Shown: piece by piece, positions 45,347 through 57,302 of the stretch
Layout: every line of letters starts with the position of its first letter
Numbering within the stretch: the first letter of the stretch is position 1
Assembly (NCBI RefSeq): GCF_020080835.1
Contig: NC_058163.1
Coordinates: 9,707,318 to 9,771,317 of the forward strand
From: Cotesia glomerata
Taxonomy: Eukaryota > Arthropoda > Insecta > Hymenoptera > Braconidae
Length of the DNA stretch: 64,000 nt
Direction of reading: 5' to 3'
Made by a program: the position numbers and the translations under genes
The notes under the pieces: generated by a model
Told to the model about the DNA's origin: nothing
The model's database searches: none
What the model saw: only the letters and a program-made list of their open reading frames with translations

Positions 45347-48300
45347 TTATGAATCTTCAGATTGTGATTTTTTCTTCTTTTTCTTTTTCTTTTCACTCGT
45401 TGGCGCTGGAACTTCTTCTTCGACTTCTTGTTTCACTTCAGGCACTTCTTCGCTCGGTTCAGATTTCTTCTTCTTTTTTTTTTTCTTTTCTGTAATTATA
45501 AATATTTAAAAAATTAGTCATTCTAATAATAATAATAAAAATAATAATACTGTTCCACTTGTAATTTTTTTAATTAAAATCTTGCCATACAAAATAACTA
45601 GACCGGAAAACCCCAAAGGAACTTTATGCTGATTCATGAACTTTAAAATTTTAACCGAAAAAAAATTTTTTAAATAATTTGACGGTTTTTAAAAATAATT
45701 TCAGACCAAAAAAATTACCTTTAGATTCCTCAGCAGGTTCTTCAGCAACTTCCATGCTTTCTTCTTCTATCTTATTTTTCTTCTTTTTCTTCATTTCTAA
45801 AAAAAAAAAAAGAAAAAAAAAAAAAATAAAATAAGTAAAAAAAAACTTCTCAACTGCAAGCAAAATTAAAATCTTCCATAAAAATTACCTTTAGTTTCTT
45901 CTTCTTCTTCCTCCACCTTAACCTGAACTTCCTCCTTATTTTTCTTCTTCTTCTTCTTTTTCTTCTCTGAGCCATCAGAAGGTCCAGCCTCTGCTTCAGG
46001 CTCAACCTGAGCTTGAGTTTCTTCCTCTAATTTCTTCTCCTTCTTCTTCTTCTTCTTAGGCACTTCTTCCTCGGGCTCAGTCTTAATTTCTTCAATCAAA
46101 ACCGAGCTTTCATCATGGGTCCGTTTTTTACCGACAACAACATCAGCAGCAGCTGGATATTGCATCACCTCGCTCTTGCTGTGATATTTTTCAAACTTGG
46201 CCTTAGCTTTGGCGGTACCACTGATTCTCTTGATGCTTCCTTCCTCAAGCATCCTCAACCTTAACTCCAGCGTGGCTCTGTGCTCCATTCCCAGCTTGAA
46301 TCCAGCATCATCTTCGCCCAAAGCATCCAGACGGGTGGCCAAGGAGGCCTTGTTCGCCAGCATACGGGACATCTTACCCTTCAGTTTGGTCGAGGACTGT
46401 CCAATAAGCTGAGCGTGGTAAATCAGACCATACTTGGGGGTGTCTTTTTTGGTCTTGAGCGCTCGGAAGAGCGCTTTTTCAGCACCACGGATCTGCAATG
46501 TAGAAGACGGGTCCTTTGCCAAATTTATCAAGGAACCTGCGGAAGCAATTAATCTGGCACCAACCAGCTCTCCAACCAAGACAGTTAGGTTCGGAGCCAT
46601 CGCCATCATTCGCGCCTGCAAGTACTCATACAAAGTAGCGCGGTACTGCGAAATTTCAATCACCTGGTCACACAGATGCTGGATGTTCAAGATATCATCA
46701 TCGGAAATTTCAGTTCCCATGGAAATCTCAGCGGCTTCTTTGACCTTCTCCTCGATGTCTTCCGACAGGATTTCTGACAAGTCTGAGCCGGATGTGTTGT
46801 CACGCGTACCCACGCATTTTACTGTTTTAACAAACGCCAGGTTGTCGGTGATGATTTTACCCAGCTCAGGAAAGTGCCAGCCGTACCACTCTCGGACTCG
46901 CATTATGTAGTTGTTCAGCTCTTTGTCGAGCTCGTCAAGCAAACCCACGGCTTGGACGATCATGGTGTCGATTTTGTCAGGCGAGAACTTCAGCTTGTAA
47001 CGCGAGAGACTGTGAGCGAGACCCAGGGCCATAGCTGTCATTTCGCGCTTTGGCAGACCTGCGAGCAGAGCGTCCGTTTGGCTCCTGATGCATCGCATCA
47101 GCTCCTGAATTGATGTATTGCTCACACATGATAGGTTTAGTTTTTCTTTTATGGCGCTTCCGAGCTTAGCGTCAGCTACGGCTAGAGAATCTTGCACGTC
47201 TCCGAAATGCTTTTTTAGAGTTTTTTTAAGGGTTTTGCTAAGCTTTCCTTCTACTGCTGCGGTTGTCGCTTCCAGAGCTTCTGTTGTGTCCGCAAATTTT
47301 TGGAAATGCTTTAATTTCAAGCTGGAAAATTCGTTTTAGTTAGTTATTGATGTTAATGATTTTTTGTGAAGAATCATTTTTTTTTTCTAAGTTAAAAAGA
47401 GTGATGGTAAAATTTTAATTTAGTGTAATTGAAGATATAAAATAAAACTAAAACTAATTATTGTTATTTTTATTAATAAATATTTGTAGTGTAAAATTTT
47501 TAATTATTTATCACCGAAGTGAAAAAAAAAGAGAAAGATAAATGTAACATGGTACACAGACATAATATAATTAATTAATTATAGAAAACTACAAATGCGA
47601 AGTAGAAATAGTGAATGCCAAAAATTATTGTTGCGATAGGCATTAGAGTATGAGTGAATAACAGAGAGATATTATTATTATTATTATAATAATTATTATT
47701 GTTATAAAGAAAAATCTTTGTATAAAACTTTGTAAAACACATTTATGTTATACAAATAGAACTTATTTATTATTATTATTATTGTTAATAATTTATCTTT
47801 TAGTACAAAATTCAACAATTAAAAAAAAAATTGGGGAATTGAGAAATATTATTGATAAATTATGAAAATTTGTATTCAAAGAATTAAAAAAATTCTTTAG
47901 TGATTATAATTTTGTTATTATTATTTTTCTTTTACGAAAATTAAATTAGCCGAAATCTAAAAATTTTCAGAAATTTTTTTATTGCAAAAATGATATAAAA
48001 TTATAGAAAAAAAATCACATGTAAAGAATTGAAAAAAATACAGGTGCAATATTTTTTATTAATTTTCTTTTGGTTATTATTTAATTAATTAAAAATTGCT
48101 AAATGTTCGCTAATTTCGGTATCATATTTTACTTATAATTAAAATAAAAAATCTAGTAATAAGCAAATTTCAATGGTAACAAACATCTTTTTTTATCATT
48201 TTTTACCAGTTACTTTTTAAATAAATTTACGAATAAACTAAGAGTTTTCTAATGAAAATTTGTAATGAAAATTTTTTTTTCGTTCAATTTAAAAATTTAT

Positions 48301-48665
48301 GGGAGTAAAATGTAGAAAAATAAAATTTGTTGAATTTATAATTTTAAATTTATCAAGCAAAGAAAAACTTACATTTTAGTCGCAGCTTCTGGAGTTTCAA
48401 AATCTCGATACAAATTATCTGTTTTCTCCAATTTTTTTTCGTCGAGTAGCTAAACAAAAAAATTAAAACTTAGCAAGAGAATAAACAAAAAAAAATTAAT
48501 TTTATAAGTAGTATTTATAATTGTTAAAAAAAAACTGGATGCTTCTGAAAATTCTAAACACGTGTCTGTTTATAGGTTAGTGTAGGTAAAAAAATAAATA
48601 ATAATAAAGAAAGCAAGTACCTTGAAAATAGCGTATCCCGCCGGAGTTTCGAATAAAACCAACAT
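45347..48665 (-). CDS. NOP58: Nucleolar protein 58; join of five exons on the minus strand
   Basis: Exons (minus strand): 48621-48665, 48373-48449, 45889-47321, 45719-45796 and 45347-45489, all with GT/AG borders and continuous phase, giving 591 residues. Start MLVLFETPAGYAIFK is the conserved NOP58 N-terminus. The NOP5NT domain, the coiled-coil NOSIC region (about 150-260) and the Nop domain (RALKTKKDTPKYGLIYHAQL, SRMLANKASLATRLDAL) follow. It is a core protein of box C/D snoRNPs, bridging the RNA guide, 15.5K and fibrillarin for rRNA 2'-O-methylation in the nucleolus. The C-terminus (~430 on) is a long alternation of Lys-rich and Glu-rich blocks, split over three exons, longer than in human NOP58 (529 aa). 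The C-terminal exons end in poly-Lys runs next to poly-A/T introns, so lengths there are sensitive to sequencing error. Confidence 0.96.
48030..48122. mobile_element. Possible MITE remnant in NOP58 intron 2
   Basis: Only the right terminus (GCTAATTTCGGTATCAT) of the small MITE family is clear. Confidence 0.3.
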
Positions 48666-50514
48666 TGTAAAATACTTTTATTGTCAATTTCGCCAGTAAT
48701 TAATTGTAATATTCGTATAAAACCTTATTTATAAAAAAGCAATTGCCTGACCACGCGATATTGATGCGTGTTCGCTGCGAATGCTTTGTGCCGGTAAGTC
48801 TTTTTAAATAAAGATGGCGTTCTTACTACGTAGATCAGTACACGAGGTATTTTTCAGAAAATAATTTATCAAAGAAAAGAATAATTTCAGAAAAATAAAT
48901 TAAATTTTGTAATTTAATTTTAATAATTTAAATCAGTTGTATTATTTGCAATATTTTTTTATAAAGTGACATTATTATTGTGCGCTGAATACCGAGCGGG
49001 AAAAATGAAGATTTTTGAATTTATTTTATAATTAATTTTTTAATGTATAGTTAAATGTAATTATAATTATAAGTCATTGTGGATAATAATATTCATTATA
49101 TAAAATTCCATAGAATTTGATTTCTCTAGAAAAAAAAAAAAATTTTTTTTTAGAAAAATTCAAATTAAAAAGAATTAATTGCTGCATATTATGTCAGAAA
49201 ATTGTCAGATATTTAAAAATTTAAAAATCGTTAATAAATTGTATTGTTCATAAAACATAATCTCAAAAAACTTCATTTTTATATGAAAAAATGCTTCAAA
49301 TTAAGTTCAAACTTTGATAGTGCTCTGTACTCATAATTACTGCAAATTTTCTATATAAATTTACAGAATTTGAAAATTAATATTTTTAAAACTACTCTTG
49401 CCAAATAAAACTTTTTTGTATCTTATTTAACGTAATAAATAAATTACTTAACAAATATTGTAAACTGCAATATACATAAGATGATGAAGAAATTTATTTA
49501 TTTATTTGTTGAAATGCTTCTCGGCAATTTTATATGAGAATAATATACCAATAATATATATAAAGTATGACAAGATAATAATATTTATTATTATGCTATA
49601 CTTGTACACCTCTCGGTTTTTACAAGGCTGATTCCTCTTTTTCTCCTAGCTCTACGCTTTTTCTATTTCTCATATTGGACCTCAGCAAGTCCCACCTGAC
49701 ACTTCATTTTTACTTTTTTAATTTTTGCGGCTGTGGACCGACTTGTGCTTTCTATACCGTATTCACCCTGAACCTCACCTCTCAGGCTGTTGGAACAGAA
49801 CCATGGGGAAACCACAGAGAAAACCCATGATAGTAAAGTCGTCCCGTCCAGTAAGTCGCCGTCGGGTACTTTCGGGTTTTTTCCCCCACTTCCTCAATTT
49901 TGCCCCTTCTTAGTAAACCAAGCGGGATTTTGTAAGCGATGTCTGTAGTCACGGCTGATCTGTTGATAAAGAGCAAGGACAGCTATTCTTTACGGTAGCA
50001 GTCGGTAATTTGTGAATCTTAAAAAAGTAATAGTTATTCCCACGTATAGATGTCAGCACCAGGGACTTATTCCGATAATTATTCAAATAAGAGGCTGGAG
50101 ATCATTTTATTAAATTTATATATTAGTTTATTCAATATTTGTATTTACTAGCTCCTGATAAATATTATTGTGATAAATAAATAATTTTATTGAATTATTT
50201 TGGCCACTTGTGACTCCGACGTCCCCTTTCGAATTTGCTGGAAGTTTTTTTATTCTTGTTTACCTTATATAAGACTTTATTTTAATTTTTTTTCTTAAAT
50301 CAAAGAAAAATTTTAATTTTTTAATAACTATAGCTTTTTTAATACTCGACTCAATGGGAGTTTAAAAAAAATTATAATCATCAGATATTTACTAATTTCA
50401 TCATAAAATTTTAAATTTCATAATTAGAAAATTAATATAAAAACAATCAAGAGCTGAAATTTTCAATTTGAATAAATAAAAATTTAAAAATAAAGTAGAC
50501 ATTAAAAAAACCAT
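48666..50514. other. NOP58 upstream region and unclassified repeat-like patch
   Basis: The first ~200 bp should contain the NOP58 promoter (a GC-richer patch at 48745-48850). 49680-49990 is a GC-richer stretch (GAACCATGGGGAAACCACAG) whose GGGGAAACCA motif also appears in the SINE body near 25165; it may be a dispersed repeat. No coding gene seen. Confidence 0.4.
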
Positions 50515-50518
50515 AAAA

Positions 50519-50710
50519 TGAAAGTGACGTCATCCCCCTTCCACCACATTGGAGGTCCACCCTCTAGTCTCAAGGACCGATAGTGAGGGATACACTTCGG
50601 TTATCGTCATTCTATTGTCCCGTATATTATTGTACCCTTGAGTCATATCCATTTGTATAATCTCAATATTGTTAATAAACGTCTTGTAAATGAATAACGC
50701 GTTTCTTACA
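50519..50710 (+). repeat. 5' LTR, 192 bp, internally deleted
   Basis: Matches the 3' LTR closely but lacks ~103 bases between GTGAGGGAT and ACACTTCGG. Confidence 0.88.
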
Positions 50711-50850
50711 GCTTCAGAAGTGGGATAAAGAACGGTCATTATTCGCGAGTATTGATAAATATTATTGTGAATAGTGATTGTGTAGTGCGATTAACACAGT
50801 GTTAAATTAGTGGATAACTATTGAGTGAAATAGATTAATCAGTGTTAATA

Positions 50851-52140
50851 ATGGCTCGTTCACGTGATAGAAGAGTGCGTTCACGTTCTCGCAGTCGATC
50901 GCGAGATACGTCACCGCGAGTGGAGCATCGAAGTAGATCATCGCGAAGTTCGCGAAGACAGCACAGACACTCGCGGAGTGACCGAAGATCGCCAGAGTGG
51001 CAACGGGCGCTTCACCAATTGATCGAAACGGTGAAAATTGTGGTGGATCGACCAGCACCACGAGCATCGAAAAATACTGAGGGGAAGACACTTATCCCGA
51101 AGTTCGATCCCCAGGAGAAAAATCAAACAATCGATGTTTGGATTCACCGAGTCGAGGAATTGCAAAAAATCCATGGCTGGGACGACACGACCGTCGCAAC
51201 TCTTGCCATGGACAACCTAAAGGGCGTCGCGAGGACTTGGTATGAAGGTCTACCAAGTATTACGTTCACCTGGACCGAATGGAAAGAACAGCTGAAGTCA
51301 GCGTTCACGGACCACACTGAATTACCCGAGCGATTGACTACGATGCTAGCTAGAATAAAAGGCAAAGATGAACCGATGATGCAGTATTACTTTGCAAAAC
51401 TGGCACTGGTCACATCGTGCAATATCCAGGGTAAAGAAGCAGCAGCATGTATAGCACACGGAATAACGAATTATTCCTTGAGGATGACCATCAAAAGAAA
51501 TGATTTCCAGACACCAGAAGAGTTGAGAGTCTTCTTGAGCAAAGCAGAGGAATTGTCGGATAACCGTGGTGATAAGAACCATAGCAAAGACCACCACGAG
51601 CGGCGACATTCCGCCGGACAACAGCGGAATTCCTCTCGTTTCCATCAATCGGCAGAGAAATCACGTCAGGTTTCAATCAAGCAGGAGAAACGAGAATCGA
51701 CCCAAAGGTCAGCGGCACCGGCAACAAAATCAGCGGATTCAGTTGAATGTTACCGATGCCATAAAACTGGACACATCGCCAGGCATTGTCCAGAAAATAA
51801 AACGGTAAATAAGGAGAAAAAGGTTCTGAGCATAGGAACAACTCAGCCACGGACGGAAGACGGGAGATTCCAGGAGGCGGTTGTCAACGGCACCTCACTC
51901 AAGGCGTACGTGGACGCCGGGAGTCAGTGTGTCACCCTAAGGAAGGAAGAGGCTGACACCATGCAGCTGGAGTTGCAGCCGACGGAAGTAGTGCTGCGAG
52001 GTTACGGAGGAGGTATTGTCCGGCCGTATGGAGTTGCCGAAGCCAAATTGAAAATTGATTTGGCCGAAGGAATCATCGAGATCCATGTCGTACCCAACGA
52101 CCTCCAAAATGTACCACTTATTGTGGGCCAACCATTTTAG
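50851..52140 (+). CDS. Gypsy Gag with N-terminal RS region, plus protease
   Basis: Starts at ATG 50851 (a longer frame begins upstream but without a better start). The first ~60 residues are arginine/serine-rich (RSRSRSRDTSPR and more), like SR splicing proteins, which is unusual for Gag. A capsid-like region follows (DVWIHRVEELQKIHGWDD, WTEWKEQLKSAF). The zinc knuckle CYRCHKTGHIARHC sits near residue 305. The C-terminal part is an aspartic protease with active-site motif VDAGSQ and ends IVGQPF. The frame stops at 52138-52140, and the pol frame begins in the minus-one register right there. Confidence 0.9.
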   Translation: MARSRDRRVRSRSRSRSRDTSPRVEHRSRSSRSSRRQHRHSRSDRRSPEWQRALHQLIETVKIVVDRPAPRASKNTEGKTLIPKFDPQEKNQTIDVWIHRVEELQKIHGWDDTTVATLAMDNLKGVARTWYEGLPSITFTWTEWKEQLKSAFTDHTELPERLTTMLARIKGKDEPMMQYYFAKLALVTSCNIQGKEAAACIAHGITNYSLRMTIKRNDFQTPEELRVFLSKAEELSDNRGDKNHSKDHHERRHSAGQQRNSSRFHQSAEKSRQVSIKQEKRESTQRSAAPATKSADSVECYRCHKTGHIARHCPENKTVNKEKKVLSIGTTQPRTEDGRFQEAVVNGTSLKAYVDAGSQCVTLRKEEADTMQLELQPTEVVLRGYGGGIVRPYGVAEAKLKIDLAEGIIEIHVVPNDLQNVPLIVGQPF

Positions 52141-52143
52141 ATC

Positions 52144-55100
52144 TACCAGGAGTCACCATGGTCCAGAAGGATGGGCGCTTGCGGCTGTTTGACAAAACAG
52201 TGGCTCATCTACCAGAAATGGAGAAACTTCCCCCGCAGAAAATAGCGCTGTGGGCTAAAGAGACGACGGTCATACCACCGAAGCATGCAGCTAACATCGA
52301 GGTTAAGGTGAGAAGTAAAATTATTGGTGATTTATATGTAGAGCTAAGCGTACGTGGTAAAGAAGGTCGGGAACATTGTATCCCAAGAAGCATGTTAAAT
52401 ACAGAAACTGGGATGCTCCCAGTCGTTAATTTGTCTGATAGACCGTTAATTATTTATCAAGATAAAATAATCGCCAGGGCTGAGCGTGCTCGGGAGGAGT
52501 CCTTAGAAGAGAGTAACATTAGAATAAAGATGCGTACAGTAGAAACAGAACCTCAAAACGATTTACCGCGTGATCAAATCTTAACCGGTCCGGAAGTATC
52601 TCCATCTGAAAAAGATGCGTTGTATGATTTGTTAGACAAATATCGCGATTGCTTTGCATCTAATGTGTCCGAACTAGGTCACACTCGGGCAGCGGAGATA
52701 AATATTGAATTGAACAGTAATTCTGTAGTAACTTATAGGCCCTACCGATTATCATACGCGGAACGTGAGAAAGTACGCGGCATAGTCGACGAGCTAAAAG
52801 AAAATAACATCATTCAAGAGTCGAATTCTCCGTTTGCCAGTCCCATTCTCTTAGTCCGGAAAAAGAACGGTGAGGTTAGAATGTGCGTTGATTATCGAGC
52901 CTTAAATGCTATAACAAAGAAAGACAGGCATCCGCTGCCGTTAATTGACGATCAACTCGATAGGCTACAGGGAAACTCTTTCTTTACAATATTAGACTTG
53001 TTTTCGGGATATTACCAAATACCCGTCGCGGAAAGTTCCATCGAGAAAACAGCGTTTGTCACGCCCGATGGGCAATACGAGTTCCTTCGAATGCCGTTTG
53101 GGTTAGCCAATGCACCCGCTGTGTTCCAGAGGATGATAAATCAGGTCATAAATCCCTTACGCGGAACTATTTGCGTCTTAGCATATATGGACGACATCTT
53201 GATTCCATCAAAGAACGTTGAGTCTGGGTTACATGCGTTGAAGCTTGTGTTACAAGCGCTGCGGGAAGCGAACTTAACTCTCAAGTTGAGTAAATGCATG
53301 TTTTTACAGTCGAAGGTCGATTACTTGGGTTACGAAGTAACGAGTCAGGGAATTAGGCCGGGTGGCCATAAAATCGAGGCTGTTTCCAAAATTCAAGTAC
53401 CTCACGATGTTCACAGTGTGAGAAGATTTATTGGCCTAGCCAGTTATTTTAGGAAATTTATCGAAAACTTTGCCATAATAGCTAGACCACTTACACTGTT
53501 GACAAAGAAATCTGAGGCTTGGCGTTGGGAAAATGAACAACAGGAGGCCTTCGACACTTTAAAAAACAAATTAGTTTCGAGGCCTGTACTAGCGTTGTAC
53601 AAGCCTGGCGCGGAAACAGAATTACATACAGATGCTAGTAAACTTGGGTTAAGCGGAATATTGTTACAACACCAAGGCGATGGTGCCATAAAACCTATTG
53701 CTTATTTTAGTAGACAAACAAACAAAGACGAACAAAAATACCATTCTTACGAACTAGAAACTCTTGCAGTCATAAGCAGTCTACAGAGGTATCGGGTTTA
53801 TCTATATGGTTTCCGGTTCAAAATTGTTAGTGACTGTAGCGCACTGCGGGCCACCTTCTTAAAAAGAGACTTATTGCCGCGTGTCGCCAGATGGTGGATT
53901 CAATTGTTAGAATATGACTGTTACATTGAATACCGAGCCGGAGTAAAAATGCCTCATGCTGATGCACTTAGCCGTAGCCCGTACGAACCGGGTGAGATGT
54001 CCGCTAACATCGAAGACATTGGGTTATTGCACATCGAATTAGGTGATTGGCTATTATGCGCGCAGTTACAAGACCCGGAATTGAAACGTATTCACGAGGC
54101 ACTAAGTCACAACAACTCTGATGACGCGTGCCGACAGATTCATAATGATTATGTATTAAAAGAAAATCGCGTATTCCGAAAGGAAGCGGGTGGACTTAGG
54201 TGGGCCGTACCGCGAGCGGCAAGACAACGTATTGTCAAAATTTGTCACGACGATATAGGTCACCCAGGGGTTGAGAAAACTTTGAATAAATTGCGGGCAG
54301 ATTATTGGTTTCCGTATAGCAAACGTTACGTTAAAGAGTACATTTCTTCGTGTTTAGAGTGTCTGTATAATAAGGGTCCCAGCGGGAAGCAGCCAGGTCA
54401 TTTGTACCCGATAGAAAAGGTCGCCAAGGCAATGGACACTGTACACATCGACCATTTGGGTCCCTTTGTGTTAAGTACAAATAAAAATACACAGATTCTT
54501 GTAGTAGTAGATTCCTTCACTAAGTTTACATTTGCCAAGGCCGTTAAGAATACGCAGGTTGGGCCCGTAATACGAATGCTGGAGAGCATTAAAGAGTTTT
54601 TCGGGTTCCCACGGCGAATTATTAGCGACCGAGGTACAGCATTTATGAGTCACAAATTTAAAGATTTCTGTCGGGAAAATGGTATAGTACATGTGGCTAC
54701 TGCCGTGGCAACTCCAAGAGCAAATGGTCAGGTAGAACGTTATAATAGGACAATTTTAAGCATGTTGTCAGCGAGCGCTAGGGATGACCGACGGTGGGAT
54801 CAGGAATTGCCGAACGTTGTTTGGGGAATAAATAATACTATCAATAAAACCACGGGTAAATATCCCTCTGAATTACTATTAGGGTTTCGACCGCGGAACG
54901 CTGCTGAGTCGCGCATTCTTAATGCGATAGGGAACGATTCTGACGATCCTGTTGATCGCGAGCAGTCTCGAGAAGAGGCAGCTGAGGCGATCCGATGCTC
55001 ACAGCAAGAGCAGCAGGAGCGTTATAATCTCAAAAGGGCCCCTCCTCGGTTGTTTAATTGTGGCGATTTAGTACTAGTTAGACGAATAATTAGTAGTAAT

Positions 55101-55562
55101 GACGGGTCAAGTAAAAAGTTACTACCTAAGTACGCTGGGCCATATAAAATTACCAAAGTTCTGGACAACGATCGTTACGTTGTCGAGGACGTGCCAGGTG
55201 CCCCTAGGTCACAGAAACCATACACCGGCGTGCATCCGGGCGAGAAGCTGAAACTGTATGTCACTGGGGTCAACAACGCCGACTCCGAGCACAGCAGTGG
55301 CGAAGACACTCCATCTGCTAGTCCACCGGGTATGCACCAACCTATTATCAATAAGGATCAGGTTGTGGATGGAGCAAATGAGAAACTGAGGCTGGCTAAG
55401 GACGGCCGAGTGGTAGCTGAGATGAGTCGTGTGATCGTTGAACGATCGGGCGGTCATGTAATGACCGGACGACGACTCCAACGTCCTGGTAGTTGCGTCC
55501 AGAAACTGCGAAGATTGCTAGTCGATCAAGCGCCAGTGGCGGTGGTTTCTGCGCACTACTAG
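52144..55562 (+). CDS. Gypsy Pol: RT, RNase H, integrase
   Basis: The open frame runs to TAG at 55560-55562; its first ATG is at 52158. Reverse transcriptase motifs: VRKKNGEVRMCVDYRALN, FLRMPFGLANAPAVFQ, LAYMDDILIPSK. RNase H: ELHTDASKLGLSG, YHSYELETLAVI. Integrase: zinc-binding HHCC region (HDDIGHPGVEKTLNKLRADY then CLEC) and DDE core (HIDHLGPF, SDRGTAFMS, TPRANGQVERYN), followed by a chromatin-less C-terminal tail. It makes and inserts the cDNA. Expression requires a minus-one shift from the gag frame near 52135, or that break is a one-base deletion. Confidence 0.93.
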
Positions 55563-55828
55563 TGGTTAGTGACGGATGTCACGTGCATGTGGTCGTCAGT
55601 AAGCACTGACGATGTCATTGGGCCCAGCTTATTGCATGTAATGAAGACGAATGAGCATGAATACGACCTGTTTATTTGCATGACCACAGTTGTATTATTG
55701 TCGAAATTAACACCCATTATTATTGTGCACAGGTAAAAGACGAGTAACAAGGAGCATGGCGGCGGCTGGCACAAGCATGAAGGTAGACACCCCTTCACGA
55801 GGACGTGAATAACGTCAGGCTGGCCGAC
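55563..55828 (+). other. Gypsy 3' untranslated region
   Basis: Between pol stop and 3' LTR; no envelope-like frame. The polypurine tract is not obvious; the bases before the LTR are GGCTGGCCGAC. Confidence 0.5.
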
Positions 55829-56123
55829 TGAAAGTGACGTCATCCCCCTTCCACCACATTGGAGGTCCACCCTCTAGTCTCAAGGACCGATAGTGAGGGA
55901 TGAGAGTACAGGCGGGCCTTGTACTTACCCCCACCCTTGGGGTAACTCTAGGACCCCAGCAATGAGGGAGGATGGTGGCACTTCCGAGAGGATCCCCAAT
56001 TCGTACACTTCGGTTATCGTCATTCTATTGTCCCGTATATTATTGTACCCTTGAGTCATATCCATTTGTATAATCTCAATATTGTTAATAAACGTCTTGT
56101 AAATGAATAACGCGTTTCTTACA
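55829..56123 (+). repeat. 3' LTR, 295 bp, full version
   Basis: Contains the ~103-base block (about 55901-56003) that the 5' LTR lacks. Confidence 0.88.
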
Positions 56124-56127
56124 AAAA

Positions 56128-56927
56128 TGTTTTTTAATATTTCCACAGTTTTTAGACAGTGAGACCTGCGTTTATCGATCTTTTAAACATTACCTGTAAT
56201 TTATATTAATTACAGTTAAAATTACAAATTAATAATTACTAATCGGTAATTAATCTAACATACAATTAAGCATTCTTGGTCTCGCTACAAGTCAATATAA
56301 ATTTATTTATAAATTTTGTTTATTTATCAATACATGTTTTTATTTGTATAAGAAAAAACATCCACCGTGATCAATACAAAGAAAAATAAAACAATGTTAA
56401 TGATCAAACTTTCGCAAAATAAACATGTCCCGAGTGTGACGTTCTAAAACAAAAAGTAACCAACTGATTAACGACCACAAATTAATTAATTTATTAATCA
56501 ATAAGTATGAAACCAACGTTTGTTATTTCATATTCAATTCATAGTTTATAAATAAGTCACACTCTTTTATTGTCTATTTTATAATCGTGTCAAAACAATT
56601 AAACTAAATTTTTGATTTCAATGTCCTAAGCACAAAACTTTTTACATTAAAAAAAATATGTACATACTTCCGTAGTATAAATAATATATTTTGTCTGTAA
56701 TCAACAACCAGTTAAATAAAATGCAATGTGAAAATGTGAAACGCCAAGAGTTGTGTGACTCATTTTTATTTACTGCCAGAGATTTTTTTATTTCAAACAA
56801 TAAAAATTTACCAGATGTAATCTAAAAATCTAAAATCTATCATATAGACAAAAAGGAAAAAGAAAAATTATTATAAGTGAGAAGTATTAATTATATTTAA
56901 TAACATAAATTATCATTATCGTTGACA
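56128..56927. other. AT-rich non-coding region
   Basis: No gene, RNA or clear element seen. Confidence 0.5.
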
Positions 56928-57302
56928 TTATTGAAATATTAGCGGATAGTTCATCGAAACTTGCCCGTTGACAAGTAATCTCTCGATGGCGGGACATTAA
57001 TGTCTCCAAAAGTCGCTATCAAAGCTTGGATACTGGCTTCTTCGTTGACGAATGCCATCGCCGTAAGTTGTTCTAGTTGCGCAAGGTAGCGTTCCCTAGG
57101 TGGTGAGGCCTTGCCTGTCAACGTTCTCCTGGTGGAGCGTCATCGAAGAGACGTGTGCTAGCAGATTTGAAAAGGCGTGCTGAGGGCTTGCGAAAGGTTC
57201 CTGAGTTCCTGGGTATTGATCCGGTTCCTGTTCAACTTTCTGGAGCAGACATCCCTGTTCCAGTTGTGCCAGTCTGACCCGTTGTAGCTCCAGTGGTAGT
57301 TC
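56928..57302 (-). pseudogene. Ubiquilin-like C-terminal fragment (UBA), disrupted
   Basis: On the minus strand, after an acceptor-like TACCTTGCAG, a Gly/Thr-rich stretch (TGATTGQTGTTGTG) is followed by the UBA signature YLAQLEQLTAMAFVNEEASI and QALIATFGDIN, which is the C-terminal domain of ubiquilin. The frame of the first part meets a stop after about 24 codons, another near GER, and a one-base shift disrupts the last UBA helix. Ubiquilins shuttle ubiquitylated proteins to the proteasome; this piece is too broken to do so. It may be a remnant of a duplicated gene. No other ubiquilin domain (UBL, STI1) is visible. Confidence 0.65.

Larger units (their letters stand above)
50519..56123 (+). 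mobile_element. Ty3/gypsy LTR retrotransposon
   Basis: The LTRs start TGAAAGTGACGTCATCC and end GTTTCTTACA, with a likely AAAA duplication on each side (50515-50518, 56124-56127). Between them are Gag with a zinc knuckle, protease, RT, RNase H and integrase, in the order typical of Ty3/gypsy. There is no envelope-like gene after integrase. All large frames are open, so the element is young. A convincing primer-binding site directly after the 5' LTR was not identified (the nearest TGG is 11 bases in). Confidence 0.92.

Noticed and set aside
49725..49976. Two opposing ~60-codon frames
   Set aside because: Both lie in a GC-richer repeat-like patch and show no protein family features.
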